Origin: Physella acuta
Lineage: Eukaryota; Mollusca; Gastropoda; Physidae
Assembly: GCF_028476545.1 (NCBI RefSeq)
Contig: NW_026733927.1
Location: 27,501-91,500 of the forward strand
Direction: 5' to 3'
Length of the DNA stretch: 64,000 nucleotides
The notes beneath the pieces were generated by a model. That model saw only the letters and a program-made list of their open reading frames with translations, was not told the origin of the DNA and made no database searches. Positions 44,701 through 56,639 of this stretch are shown here, piece by piece; the first letter of the stretch is position 1, and each line of letters begins with the position of its first letter. The position numbers and the translations under genes were made by a program.

Positions 44701-45607
44701 ATACCAATATTGTGTTTCAAATCAACTTCAAACAAACTTCTTGAACCAAAAGATGCTGATTTCATCTTACTACTCTCCGTGTTTTGTTTACTATTTCTGT
44801 TAGTACTTTTCTTTAAGTGCATTTAAAAAGCCTACGATTGTGTAATATTGATTAAGTACACAAAAGCATTTTGTTCATATCCCCATTGATTCCTATTCTA
44901 ACCCGCCATGTTTGTATCTCCCAGCAGCCTCTGGTGCCACATCCGGGTTACAGCAACCACCGGTATACATTTCTCTCAAGAGAACTCTTCACTTCTGCGG
45001 GAACAGAAAATCGAATTGGAACCAAACTCTTAACGTTTTATCTCCCTGCTTTCGATTTCTAAGCGGCATTATTTCCCTTTGTTGACATACTTTTAGCTGA
45101 GCTTTCACTCAGTTACTCCCCGCTTAAACTAACAGATTACATTTGGAAAGTATCAACAGTTCTAGTATTGCTAACATAAACCTAACTACTTCTTAACTAT
45201 ACCGTTAGATTTCAAAGAACATTAATCCTGATCGTATCCATTACTTAGGACTTTAACACTTAGTCTAAATCTAAACATTAATCTAATCCTAGTATGTTTC
45301 CTCTAACCAAGATTTACTATAACATTAGCATAAATTTAAACATTAATCTAATTATAATACTAATCTTAATCCTTACCTTAATAATACCGACACACATATT
45401 ATGTTTAAATGGTGTCTAGAAAACGTTCATTACAACTGATTGCCACGAACATATTTTATTCTATTAACCTTTTTATCTTAAAACCGTATCAATTGGCGTA
45501 TTCTTAACAGGGTTTGAAAATTACTTGTATGGTTTGTTAAGCTCTGCTAATTGTTCGTGAATATATTAAGAGTTAAAATGAGAATACAACAATATACAGA
45601 ACAGTAA
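44701..45607. other. AT-rich non-coding stretch
   Basis: Loose AAACATTAATCTAATCCTAG words recur at 45240-45380. No gene supported. Confidence 0.45.
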
Positions 45608-45807
45608 GGGACGGCGTGGCCTAGAAGCAGTCACGAGTTCGAATCTTTTTCAAGGTAGTGGAACATCAGTGAGTCCACCAATATGTGATGGGTACCTTAC
45701 TCACGTTAGGGAAAATAAAAGCGATTGGGCATATGCCGAGGTCGCTGAAACAGGTAAACTCTGCTTCACCTGCCCCATGTGTAATGGGCACGAACTGGAA
45801 AAGATGA
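45608..45807 (+). mobile_element. tRNA-derived SINE with shortened head
   Basis: GGGACGGCGTGGCCTAGAAG leads straight to CACGAGTTCGAATC, so the middle of the tRNA-like head is missing. The body (GTCCACCAATATGTGATGGG, TTAGGGAAAATAAAAGC) and the 3' end (GGGCACGAACTGGAAAAG) are intact. Confidence 0.85.
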
Positions 45808-46372
45808 CGATACTGAACAATCGACTTAATAATTTGCAGCTTTTATTTGGATCTATCGAGTCAATCGTGCAGGTGATGTAGAGCTTTTCTGCGATTGGCG
45901 CCACGCTAAGTTTTATGGTAATTTAGCCAGGCGAATTTCTAAAAAAATATGAAATAAAATTACTCTTCAACATTTCGATGTTTAATTCTTATATATCCTT
46001 TTTGTTTTTACAAGATTCGCTCATGTCTGTTCATAAGCGGAGTCCTGACTCTACTCTTAACTCTAATTGCAATCCGTTCCCTAACCTCACGCATATTGTA
46101 TATCTTTGTTTCATTCTTTATAATACTCGATCTCAGGGCCTAGCTTAAACGCCTTCGCCAATTTCCCTGACCTTTAACCTACGTCTAACCCTGTGCCCTT
46201 ACAGCGCAACTTACATTTAAAAAAAGAACAAGATGTTAGCTAGTAATACGTGACAATTATTGTATAGAAACGTATTTAAAACCGACGAAACGACTCGAGG
46301 AGCCGAGAAAATCGTTCACTAATCGTACATCACCTGCCTCCAAGACGCCAATTTATTGGAAATTCCACCGAT

Positions 46373-46388
46373 CCGGAAGTGACGTCAC
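46373..46388 (+). promoter_or_regulatory. ETS-CRE composite site
   Basis: CCGGAAGTGACGTCAC combines an ETS core with a perfect CRE (46380-46387), an arrangement well known in TATA-less animal promoters. A donor-like CCTG|GTAAGA at 46890/46891 lies 500 bp downstream, so an untranslated first exon is conceivable. Confidence 0.35.
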
Positions 46389-46430
46389 AGCTGAAGACGA
46401 CCGCACACAGCTGGAGGGGAAGAGGGTGAG

Positions 46431-46573
46431 TGACTAAACCTGAAAGGACAAGATACTCAGCTGATCTGGGAGACGGTGATGTAACCATTTCAGGGGGGGG
46501 GGGGGGAGTGACAAAAGCTGAAAGGACAAGATACTCCGCTGATCTGGGAGACGGTGATGTAACCATTTCAGGA
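46431..46573 (+). repeat. 75-bp tandem duplication
   Basis: Two nearly identical copies containing CTGAAAGGACAAGATACTC and GGGAGACGGTGATGTAACC, separated by a poly(G) run. Confidence 0.9.
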
Positions 46574-46604
46574 TAAGGGGCAGATGGGTGGAGGGGGGAG
46601 GAGG

Positions 46605-46725
46605 GGGAGAATAAAATTAAGAAAAAGCAAGGTGATAAAAAAAATACCATCTCTCGGAGAAGAAGAGGTAACTATAATAGGAAAGATAGAAAAGAAAAAG
46701 GTAAGAAAAAAAAAAGAAAGAAATA
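46605..46725 (+). repeat. purine-rich tract
   Basis: Almost only A and G for about 120 bp, able to form triplex-type structure. Confidence 0.6.
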
Positions 46726-47690
46726 CATCTCGTGGAGACCTCGTTGTCTGATAGAATTTACACCGCTCTTGAAAGAATTATCTCAAGCGTACGTCACAGA
46801 AACAAAGCGCGGGGAGTTATTACCCCTTCTTTTATGCAAATTGGTCCCCGGTATTTTCAGAAGGCTAATAAAATTGTTGCCAGCTGCCTGGTAAGATCGA
46901 CTGACCAGTGGCTACTCGGAGGTTTGCATGAATTTTCTCAATCAATACGGCCCAGTCCTGAAAGGGTTAACAGTTTTATGCTTTGTTTTTATTTGTTGTG
47001 TCTGTGTGCAACGCTTAAATTAGGAGGGGGGGGGGGTACGCTTTACACCTTTGTCATTGATTCGCGTCTATTTTTTTAAAGACGTTGTAAAGTAAATCGA
47101 TTTACACGATTTACAAACGTCATGTTTTAGAAGAGTCGAATTTTACCCGGCAGTTATGGAGTCAGAATATGCCATCTGTCATCTACGTATATCAGCATGA
47201 CTTATTAAATATATTGTTGTATAATGGTTTAACAAAAGATCAATTCATTCTACTTGCATTCATTAAAAAATAAATTTTAATGTATAACCACAGCGTAGGC
47301 CTAACTGTTTTTACTAATGTTAATGTGAAGTTAGTGTAGCCTCGTTTCTAGTGACGTTGTGAAATTCGACATACATTTAAAAGAAAAGTTGATACTAATG
47401 TTTTAGCCTAAAGAAGAATTTTAATTTTTTTTGAAGACTTAGATTTAAAAAAAAGAACAACTATAAATCGTACACTTTAATAAAATCAAAGCATTGTATC
47501 GTATATTTGTTGAGTTGTTCAATGCGAAAATTTGTTCAGTGTGGGATTGTTCAGTGTGTAGGATTGTCTTTGTGTTGGATTGATTGGCACCTTAGATTTT
47601 GTGGGTGGTTTGGTTGTTGTGCGTATAATATTGTCTTAAATTTTCAAAAAGAAATGTAGGATAGTTCGATTAATTCAATGGCTGTTTATG
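46726..47690. other. non-coding stretch
   Basis: A frame at 46732-47079 lacks an ATG and shows no recognisable domain. Otherwise AT-rich. Confidence 0.45.
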
Positions 47691-47865
47691 ATTATTTGAG
47701 TTAATGAATGGGCGTGTATGATTGTTGGAGTTATTGAATGTTTGTGTATGATTGTTGGAGTTATTGAATGTTTGTGTATGATTGTTGGAGTTGTTGAATT
47801 GATATGTCGTTTTGTTGTAGTTGTTGACTAGATATGTATGATTGTTGGATTTATTGGTTGCATGT
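47691..47865 (+). repeat. 30-bp tandem repeat, five to six units
   Basis: Units of TGTATGATTGTTGGAGTTAT plus TGAATGTTTG. Confidence 0.85.
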
Positions 47866-48464
47866 CTGAAATTTAGGACAAAGTATGTTCAACAAAAGAT
47901 TAGAATCACTCGAGTCTGAAGGAGTGGTGTCACATTTTTTCACATCACCCTAAACATTCACAAATAGACTTTCATAATCCCATACACCATAAACTAAAAT
48001 AACAAGTATCTATTCACAAAAGGACATGACATTAGAAATACACATATGAAAGAAATGTCATCCTATCCTATTTGAAAAAAAGCGACATTTAAAAAATTAT
48101 TTGCTTATAAAAAAGTTTATAAAAACTTCATTTATTTCTCGTAAGGGTTTCTCGTTATAAACAGATTAAAAACACCGGAAAAACATCGGAGCAGAAAAAA
48201 CACAATTATAACCAAAAATTCATTGAGAAAATTGGAATTCGTTGCAGGCGCTTGGAAAATTAAATAAAAAATGTGGTATCGAAATTTAAAGTTGGATTTT
48301 GTTCAAGTAAATGGCAAAGTTTTAAAAATAAAATAATTAAACCTGCTTGGAGAGTTTTGAAATATTTTTTTAAGCTACATGCAAACAATGAGATCTTGGT
48401 GGGTCGGCTAGTTAACGGACACAGTGAACTGGAGTATAAGATCTCTGATGTGTTCAGTGGTGAT
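47866..48464. other. AT-rich non-coding stretch
   Basis: I see nothing coding or structured here. Confidence 0.5.
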
Positions 48465-48527
48465 TGTTTTGTAGTAGTTTTGTTTTGTAGTAGTTTTGTT
48501 TTGTAGTAGTTTTGTTTTGTAGTAGTA
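48465..48527 (+). repeat. 16-bp array, left remnant split by a transposon
   Basis: Four units of TAGTAGTTTTGTTTTG that continue at 51020 on the other side of the inserted element. Confidence 0.9.
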
Positions 48528-50613
48528 GGTAGTCCAAACTGGTGAAAAAGTGCGTTTTAGGGTCAGTTTTTGCGGTTTTCAAAAATAAAATTTCACTACT
48601 TCTAGTTGTCCTACAAGAATAAAAATTATATGTCAATAAAGTTTAAGCCTTTATCTGTCGTAATCTGGTATTTTTATATCTGTAACACATGTTTGAATGT
48701 GTTTTATATTTGTTGGAAAAGTATCAGTTACGTATACAAATTTCACCGTTTTGCGTGTACCGATCGACCCCACACTGTTTCATTTGGTTGCGGCTTCGCG
48801 ACGAAGCATTGTAGAAGCATAATCTTAATGTCATTTTAAAGAGCGAATTCTAGTCTGTCGTTTGATGTATAAATTGAAAAAATAACTTGCTTATTTCATT
48901 TTAAAAAATCAGTTTTTAAACTTTAAATGACGATATATACACGAAAACAAACTAATTCTGTTTCAATCTTTACACCGATGTAAAGTTCACTTTTATAACT
49001 ACTTTGTGTTGTAAATTCAAGTCTTTCTGATTTACGGTCGCGAAGCCGTACCCTCAATAAGCATATAACCCTCGAGTCAACTTTCAGCCCCGAGTCAGTT
49101 GCTCGCCGAACGGTTTTAAAGGTTGACGACCGATGATGCTAAACGGATTTTACCCTTGCTAGAGCCTTCAAACAAGTTGTAAGTATCATTTTTAAAGTTT
49201 CATTTCCATTTTAATAAATGAATTTTAAGTTTGAATGTCAGTTTGGTTTAATTAGCACACGTTATTAATGTAAATTTGAACCCTACTAGTCCACGGTTTT
49301 AGAGCGTGAACTACGCTTGTACACAGGGTGTGTTTAGACGTGAAGCTATTTAATTCAGGACATTCTAGGGACTTAAAATATGGATGCACTTAACTATTAG
49401 ATGCTAGTGTTTACTAATTCTTTAAAATCTATCGAATGGGATTAATGATAGGGTCGTATTACTACAGTTTATCTGGACTATCGCGTCAAAATTATGAATC
49501 GACAAATTCAAAATGGCCACCAGACATTCTTGGTTACTATGTGGACGAACTCAATTATTTACAGGGAACGAAGGTTAAATACTTATAAAATATTATTGAA
49601 ACACAAAAGAAACTTATAATTGTAATAACTATACATTTTTATCAATTTATTTAAAACAAAAGACACTAAATTTTAAGGACTAATGTGATTAATTTTTAAT
49701 TTTCTGTTGTGCCCTTTGATTCTGATTCCCCTGCTGAATAATGTGAAATGGTCTGCGCCAGTCTCCTTGATAAAATGTACCAGATCAATTTTTAGATAAG
49801 ATTGTACATGTTGTGACTTAGTTTTAAATGTTATATTAGTTGTAAGTGTAAGTAGTACTAGTAGTATTTCTCATTATTTATTTATTTTATATGTATATAG
49901 TAACACTGAAGGACAGTTAAGTTGTCCTATATGATGTTGAGAACCACAGTATGGCATCTTCATCATTGGATATCTCAACCATTGTGGCACAAACAACGAA
50001 TATTTCATTCAATAGAATTAATGTTCAAAATATACTATCAAGTATAAATTTCTTTAAACAAAAAGGTGTTTTCAGGCTTTTTCATGTTTCCAGCTACAGT
50101 CACAGGATAAATAGTAGGCCTACAAAATAGGCTAGTAGTAAATCTAATTATATTTTATTAATCACTAAATCAATTATTTATTCCATAGCTGGAGGCATTT
50201 ATGGTGGCCTATCCAGAACTTTCCTTACAAGGGAAGGGAAGAAGGCCAAGCCCCCCCCCCCCAACTACAGTTCCCAAAACATATTACTTACTCTTGATGC
50301 TCCACAAGATCAAGGTTGGGGGAAACAAGACATACAAAGATGTGGAGTTGTCGTTTTAAAAACTGTTCCCCCAAAGCAGTTATCAACCCAATAGGTTTGA
50401 ATGTAGCAGCAACTGCTGCATTACTTGTAGGCATCACGTCTTTATTAGATTACATTACATTACTCCACTAAATTTTGATTCTGTTTCTCCTGCTCTAGAT
50501 AACTGGCATTTTTTAAAAATAATATTTTAACTCATGTGATTTTTGAAAATAATGAACACATTATTCCTGTTAATGTTACCAACAAAATAGTTTTAGAGTT
50601 ATTCTATGTCCAA

Positions 50614-50661
<48 letters not shown>

Positions 50662-51019
50662 AATTGAAAATAAAAGTGACCAAAACGCATTTTTGTCATT
50701 TTCAATTATTTTTTTACCTTAGAAAGACTCATTTTAGATAACTGAAAAAAATTGGGCATATATATTACAAACTTTGCAGTAACTTTACCAATTTCTACAC
50801 TTCTATGTTATTTAGTTTAGAAAATATGGGTTCTCAAAGATGGCACTTTTTAAAAATCAGTTTTTTACCAAATTTTGCTTTTTTAAAAATCGCATAACTT
50901 TTTTATTTATTAAGATATTTTTATAAAATTTGTGGCATAGAGCTTACAATTAAAAGTTCTTTCATGACATACTCACTCCAGAAGTCTGCAATCAATAGTT
51001 AATTTCAGTTTGGACTACC
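48528..51019. mobile_element. 2.49-kb DNA transposon with short terminal inverted repeats
   Basis: The ends are GGTAGTCCAAACTG (48528-48541) and its exact complement (51006-51019), flanked by TAGTAGTA on both sides (48520-48527, 51020-51027). A subterminal match (GCGTTTTAGGGTCA near 48552; inverted TGCGTTTTGGTCAC near 50680) suggests longer original arms. Inside are an inverted GGCTTCGCGAC pair (about 48789 and 49037) and a poly(A) run at 50620-50660. There is an acceptor-led frame at 50189-50359 (LEAFMVAYPELSLQGKGRRP at its start) that might be a transposase exon relic. The target is itself a TAG repeat, so the duplication may be 2, 5 or 8 bp and the superfamily is undecided. Confidence 0.8.
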
Positions 51020-52065
51020 TAGTAGTAGTTTTGTTTTGTAGTAGTTTTGTTTTGTAGTAGTTTTGTTTTGTAGTAGTTTTGTTTTGTGGTTGTTTTGTGG
51101 TTGTTTTGTGGTTGTTTTGTGGTTGTTTTGTGGTTGTTTTGTGGTTGTTTTGTGGTTGTTTTGTGGTTGTTTTGTGGTTGTTTTGTGGTTGTTTTGTGGC
51201 GGTTTTGTGGCGGTTTTGTGGCTGTTTTGTGGCTGTTTTGTGGCTGTTTTGTGGCTGTTTTGTGGCTGTTTTGTGGCTGTTTTGTGGCTGTTTTGTGGTT
51301 GTTTTGTGGTTGTTTTGTGGTTGTTTTGTGGTTGTTTTGTGGTTGTTTTGTGGTTGTTTTGTGGTTGTTTTGTGGTTGTTTTGTGGTTGTTTTGTGGTTG
51401 TTTTGTGGTTGTTTTGTGGTTGTTTTGTGGTTGTTTTGTGGTTGTTTTGTGGTTGTTTTGTGGTTGTTTTGTGGTTGTTTTGTGGTTGTTTTGTGGTTGT
51501 TTTGTGGTTGTTTTGTGGTTGTTTTGTGGTTGTTTTGTGGTTGTTTTGTGGTTGTTTTGTGGTTGTTTTGTGGCTGTTTTGTGGCGGTTTTGTGGCGGTT
51601 TTGTGGCTGTTTTGTGGCTGTTTTGTGGCTGTTTTGTGGCTGTTTTGTGGCTGTTTTGTGGCTGTTTTGTGGCTGTTTTGTGGCTGTTTTGTGGCTGTTT
51701 TGTGGTTGTTTTGTGGTTGTTTTGTGGCTGTTTTGTGGTTGTTTTGTGGTTGTTTTGTGGTTGTTTTGTGGTTGTTTTGTGGTTGTTTTGTGGTTGTTTT
51801 GTGGTTGTTTTGTGGTTGTTTTGTGGTTGTTTTGTGGTTGTTTTGTGGTTGTTTTGTGGTTGTTTTGTGGTTGTTTTGTGGTTGTTTTGTGGTTGTTTTG
51901 TGGTTGTTTTGTGTTTGTTTTGTGTTTGTTTTGTGTTTGTTTTGTGTTTTTTTTGTGGTTGTTTTGTGGTTGTTTTGTGGTTGTTTTGTGGTTGTTTTGT
52001 GGTTGTTTTGTGGTTGTTTTGTGGTTGTTTTGTGGTTGTTTTGTGGTTGTTTTGTGGTTGTTTAT
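51020..52065 (+). repeat. 12-bp minisatellite, adenine-free on the + strand
   Basis: Starts with 16-bp TAGTAGTTTTGTTTTG units, then about 80 units of GTTTTGTGGTTG with GGCTG and GGCGG variants in two matching blocks (from about 51198 and 51583). Between 51076 and 52063 I find no A at all. All long open frames in it are repeat artefacts. Confidence 0.97.
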
Positions 52066-53814
52066 TGTTGGATAGATGAAACAGCAACTTTACTGCTGAT
52101 AGAGTATGTTAAAAAGTGGTAATTAATGTGAATTAATGTGTTGAAAATTATTGGACTTATCATTATAATCATCTTATTTAAAATACAATGACGTGCTTCA
52201 TACAATATAAATACAACAACAGATACTTTTATAATCTTAGCCCTTTTTTCAATGAGTTAGGATTAGGTTAATCTCTTTACTATACAAGAGATTTTTTGTT
52301 TTGATCTGTATTAACGAGAAATTAATCGATCGATAATTCTGTAAAAATATTTCAACATTTCTCAATGAAGCAATTAAAGTGGTTGAAAGGAAATATTAGA
52401 GTTTGGATCACACTTAAAGGATTTTTTTCCCAAGTTAAAGTGCACTTTGTAAATTGTTGAAAATATAGCTAACACGACCAATTATACTGTTGCTCAATTA
52501 GGTTTAATTAGGTTTTATAGTAGCTAAGCTTTATTAGACAGAGATGATTAAAATATCACCATAAAAATACAAATACGTACATCTTAAGATGTAGTAACTG
52601 ATCAACGATAAAAAAAATCTTAAACAAAAGCCAGACTCTTTGAATAGCCATCTTTCGTTTTTAAGAATTTACTTGCTCAAGAAAACTACTTCAAAATAAT
52701 CAAGGACTCCAGAAAATAAAGACCTATTTGATGTTATTGAGCGATAGATTGTCGATAGCCGCTGACGCGATCACAGAGTACTAGAGGTGAGTAGAAAATC
52801 TGGACGTTTCAAGTTCGAATCCTGCTGGAGGACATATTTCCGAGTTTCTTCAGCTATAATGAGTACCTGTCAGTAGTGTTGGGCTTTGTGTTAGCGACAC
52901 AATACACGTTGTTATGGAAACGGGTAAACTATAACATGTGTGTTGTGAGCGAAGTGTTTTGTTGACAAGAGCCTTTGTACGGTAAACACTTACTGTTGGA
53001 GTAACTAAATATATCACAACAGTGCATCTCAATTATACAGTATAAGATTTCAAGGCGAAGAGTTGGCCTACTTGTAACAAAAATTTGTAACGTATATTAT
53101 AATTATATTGTGGAGAAAAAAGAGACGAATTCTTTATGTTTATTTGATTAAAAACATAAAAAAATACTTTTTACCCGGTACAATTCCTGTTTGTAGTAAA
53201 ACAGTTTCTTCCAGACTTTTTTCTACGGGCGTGGCGGACACTGGTAAAAGTACATATTTTGTATATAAATCTCCATTTCTTTCGAGTGAGCAGTAGACTT
53301 TCTTAGGGGGGTGGGAGGGAGGGGGGATGGGGGGGGGGGGGGAAGATGCCCAGAAGAAACACTGGTAACTAAAAATATCACAAAAGTGCATCCTAATTAT
53401 AAAGTATAAGATTTCAAGGTCAACATTACTCTTAAGAATATTTTATAGTATAAGTATATTATAGAAAACAGAGACATCTTTATGCATATTCGTTTAAAAA
53501 CAATATATTGCGCTACTTTTAAATTTGTTTTGTTTTTTAGAAACATCGTTATTGTTGAAAAATTCGATTTGGGCTTCGACGCTAAGTGTAATTTATTAAG
53601 TTTAGGACACTCAGCCTTGACCTTTAGTATTTCTGCTCCTCCCAGTGGGCGTGGCATTAAAGTAAAAAAGTAAAAAGAACTTTAAATTTAATTCCCTGAG
53701 TTGTTTATACCCAACCCACGGGGGGAGGGGACCGAGTATGGGGGAGAGTTTAGAGAAATTGTTTTTGGTTCGGAGTAATCTTGAGGAGTCTTTGAGTCGT
53801 CATCAGTGGGGGAA
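52066..53814. other. AT-rich non-coding stretch
   Basis: Contains a SINE copy (52765-52880) and a related pair of segments (around 53035 and 53370) sharing ATCACAA-AGTGCATC and AGTATAAGATTTCAAGG, a local 340-bp duplication that has diverged. No gene supported. Confidence 0.45.
52765..52880 (+). mobile_element. SINE copy, diverged
   Basis: B box AAGTTCGAATCCTGC, then TTCTTCAGCTATAATGAGTA and CCTGTCAGTAGTG, equivalent to the CAGCTCTGATGGGTACC part. Confidence 0.55.
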
Positions 53815-56530
53815 CATTGGCAGATGTTGCAGGTTTATGTGGTGGTGGGATGGTGCAGGTTTATGTGGTAGTGTGGTATGGTGCAGGTTTATGTGGTGGT
53901 GTGGGGTGGTGCAGGTTTATGTGGTGGTGTGGTGTGGTGCAAGTTTATGTGGTGGTGTGGGGTGGTGCAAGTTTATGTGGTAGTGTGGTATGGTGCAGGT
54001 TTATGTGGTGGTGTGGGGTGGTGCAGGTTTATGTGGTGGTAGTGGGATGGTGCAGGTTTATGTGGTAGTGTGGTATGGTGCAGGTTTATGTGGTGGTGTG
54101 GGGTGGTGCAGGTTTATGTGGTGGTAGTGGGATGGTGCAGGTTTATGTGGTGGTGTGGGATGGTGTAGGTTTATGTGGTGGTGTGGTATGGTGCAGGTTT
54201 ATGTGGTGGAGTGGAAGATGGTGCAGGTTTATGTGGTGGTGTGGCAGATGGTGCAGGTTTATGTGGTAGAGTGGGATGGTGTAGGTTTATGTGGTAGAGT
54301 GGGATGGTGCAGGTTTATGTGGTAGTGTGGGATGGTGTTGGTTTATGTGGTAGAGTGGGATGATGCAGGTTTATGTGGTCGCGGGATGGTGCAGGTTTAT
54401 GTGGTAGAGTGGGATGGTGCATGATTATGTGGTAGAGTGGGATGGTGCAGGTTTATGTGGTAGTGGGATGGTGTAGGTTTATGTGGTAGAGTGGGATGGT
54501 GTAGGTTTATGTGGTAGAGTGGGATGGTGCAGGTTTATGTGGTAGAGTGGGATGGTGCAGGTTTATGTGGTAGAGTGGAGTGGTGTAGGTTTATGTGGTA
54601 GAGTGGGATGGTGCAAGTTTATGTGGTAGAGTGGGATGGTGCAGGTTTATATGGTAAAGTGGGATGGTTGAGGTTTTTGTGGTAGAGTGGGGTGGTTGAG
54701 GTTTATGTGGTAGAGTGGGATGGTGCAGGTTTATGTGGTAGAGTGGAGTGGTGTAGGTTTATGTGGTAGAGTGGGATGGTGCAAGTTTATGTGGTAGAGT
54801 GGGATGGTGCAGGTTTATATGGTAAAGTGGGATGGTTGAGGTTTTTGTGGTAGAGTGGGGTGGTTGAGGTTTATGTGGTAGAGTGGGATGGTGCAGGTTT
54901 ATGTGGTAGAGTGGAGTGGTGTAGGTTTATGTGGTAGAGTGGGATGGGGCAGGTTTATGTGGTAGAGTGGGATGGTGCAGGTTTATATGGTAAAGTGGGA
55001 TGGTTGAGGTTTTTGTGGTAGACTGGGGTGGTTGAGTTTTATGTGGTAGAGTGGGATGGTGCAGGTTTATGTGGTAGAGTGGAGTGGTGTAGGTTTATGT
55101 GGTAAAGTGGGATGGGGCAGGTTTATGTGGTAGAGTTGGATGGTGCAAGTTTATGTGGTAGTGGGATTGTGCTGGTTTATGTGGTAGAGGGGGACGGTGC
55201 TGGTTTATGTGGTAGAGTAAATGGTGCAAGTTTATGTGGTAGAGGGGGATGGTGCTGGTTTATGTGGTAGAGTGGGATGGTGCAGGTTTATGTGGTAGAG
55301 TGGGATGGTGCTGGTTTATATGGTAGAGTGGGATGGTGCAGGTTTATGTGGTGGTGTGGGATGGTGCAGGTTTATGTGGTAGAGTAGGATGGTGCAAGTT
55401 TATGTGGTAGAGTGGGATGGTGCAAGTTTATGTGGTAGAGTGGGATGGTGCAGGTTTATGTGGTAGAGTAGGATGGTGCAAGTTTATGTGGTAGAGTGGG
55501 ATGGTGCAAGTTTATGTGGTAGAGTGGGATGGTGCAAGTTTATGTGGTAGAGTGGGATGGTGCAAGTTTATGTGGTAGAGGGGGACGGTGCTGGTTTATG
55601 TGGTAGAGTAAATGGTGCAAGTTTATGTGGTAGTGGGATGGTGCAGGTTTATGTGGTAGAGGGGGATGGTGCAGGTTTATGTGGTAGAGGGAGACGGTGC
55701 TGGTTTATGTGGTAGAGTGGGATGGTGCAGGTTTATGTGGTAGAGTGGGATGGTGCAGGTTTATGTGGTTGTGTTGGATGGTGCAGGTTTATGTGGTAGT
55801 GGGATGGTGCAAGTTTATGTGGTAGTGGGATGGTGCAGGTTTATGTGGTAGTGGGATGGTGCAGGTTTATGTGGTAGTGGGATGGTGCAAGTTCATGTGG
55901 TAGTGGGATGGTGCAGGTTTATGTGGTAGAGGGGGATGGTGCAGGTTTATGTGGTAGAGTGGGATGGTGCAGGTTTATGTGGTAGTGTGGGATGGTGCAG
56001 GTTTAGGTGGTAGTGTGGGATGGTGCAGGTTTATGTGGTGGTGTTGGATGGTGCAGGTTTATGTGGTAGAGTGGGATGGTGCAGGTTTATGTGGTGGTGT
56101 TGGATGGTGCAAGTTTATGTGGTAGAGTGGGATGATGCAAGTTTATGTGGTAGAGGGGGACGGTGCAGGTTTATGTGGTAGACTAGGATGGTGCAAGTTT
56201 ATGTGGTAGTGGGATGGTGCTGGTTTATGTGGTAGAGGGGGACGGTGCTGGTTTATGTGGTAAAGTGGGATGGTGCAAGTTTATGTGGTAGAGTGGGATG
56301 GTGCAAGTTTATGTGGTAGATTGGGATGGTGCACGTTTATGTGGTAGAGTAAATGGTGCAAGTTTATGTGGTAGAGTGGGATGGTGCAGGTTTATGTGGT
56401 AGAGTGGGATGGTGCAAGTTTATGTGGTAGAGGGGGATGGTGCAAGTTTATGTGGTAGAGTGGGATGGTGCAAGTTTATGTGGTAGAGGGGAGCGGGGCA
56501 AGTTTATGTGGTAGAGTGGGATGGTATGTT
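53815..56530 (+). repeat. 28-bp minisatellite, about 100 copies, with a 168-bp higher-order repeat
   Basis: Units of GATGGTGCAGGTTTATGTGG plus TAGAGTGG, with AGTTT, CTGGTTT, TGTAGG and shortened TAGTGG variants. Between about 54560 and 55130 a six-unit block marked by TTTATATGGTAAAG and GGTTGAGGTTTTTG recurs at 54644, 54812 and 54980, exactly 168 bp apart. Confidence 0.97.
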
Positions 56531-56639
56531 GTTATGTGGTTCATGTATCTGGTGCAGTGTACTGTTATATGGGTGATTCTCCATTCTGATATGTGTCCCG
56601 ATTATGTAGTCTAGTGTTCTGTGAATAGGCAAAAAATGC

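Noticed and set aside
46732-47079. 115-codon frame downstream of the ETS-CRE site
   Set aside because: It has no ATG at its start, ends in low-complexity Gly codons from a poly(G) run and shows no domain.
51005-52122. 330-360-codon frames (CFVVVLWL or KTTTKQPQNN)
   Set aside because: Both are translations of the 12-bp array; open in several frames and on both strands.
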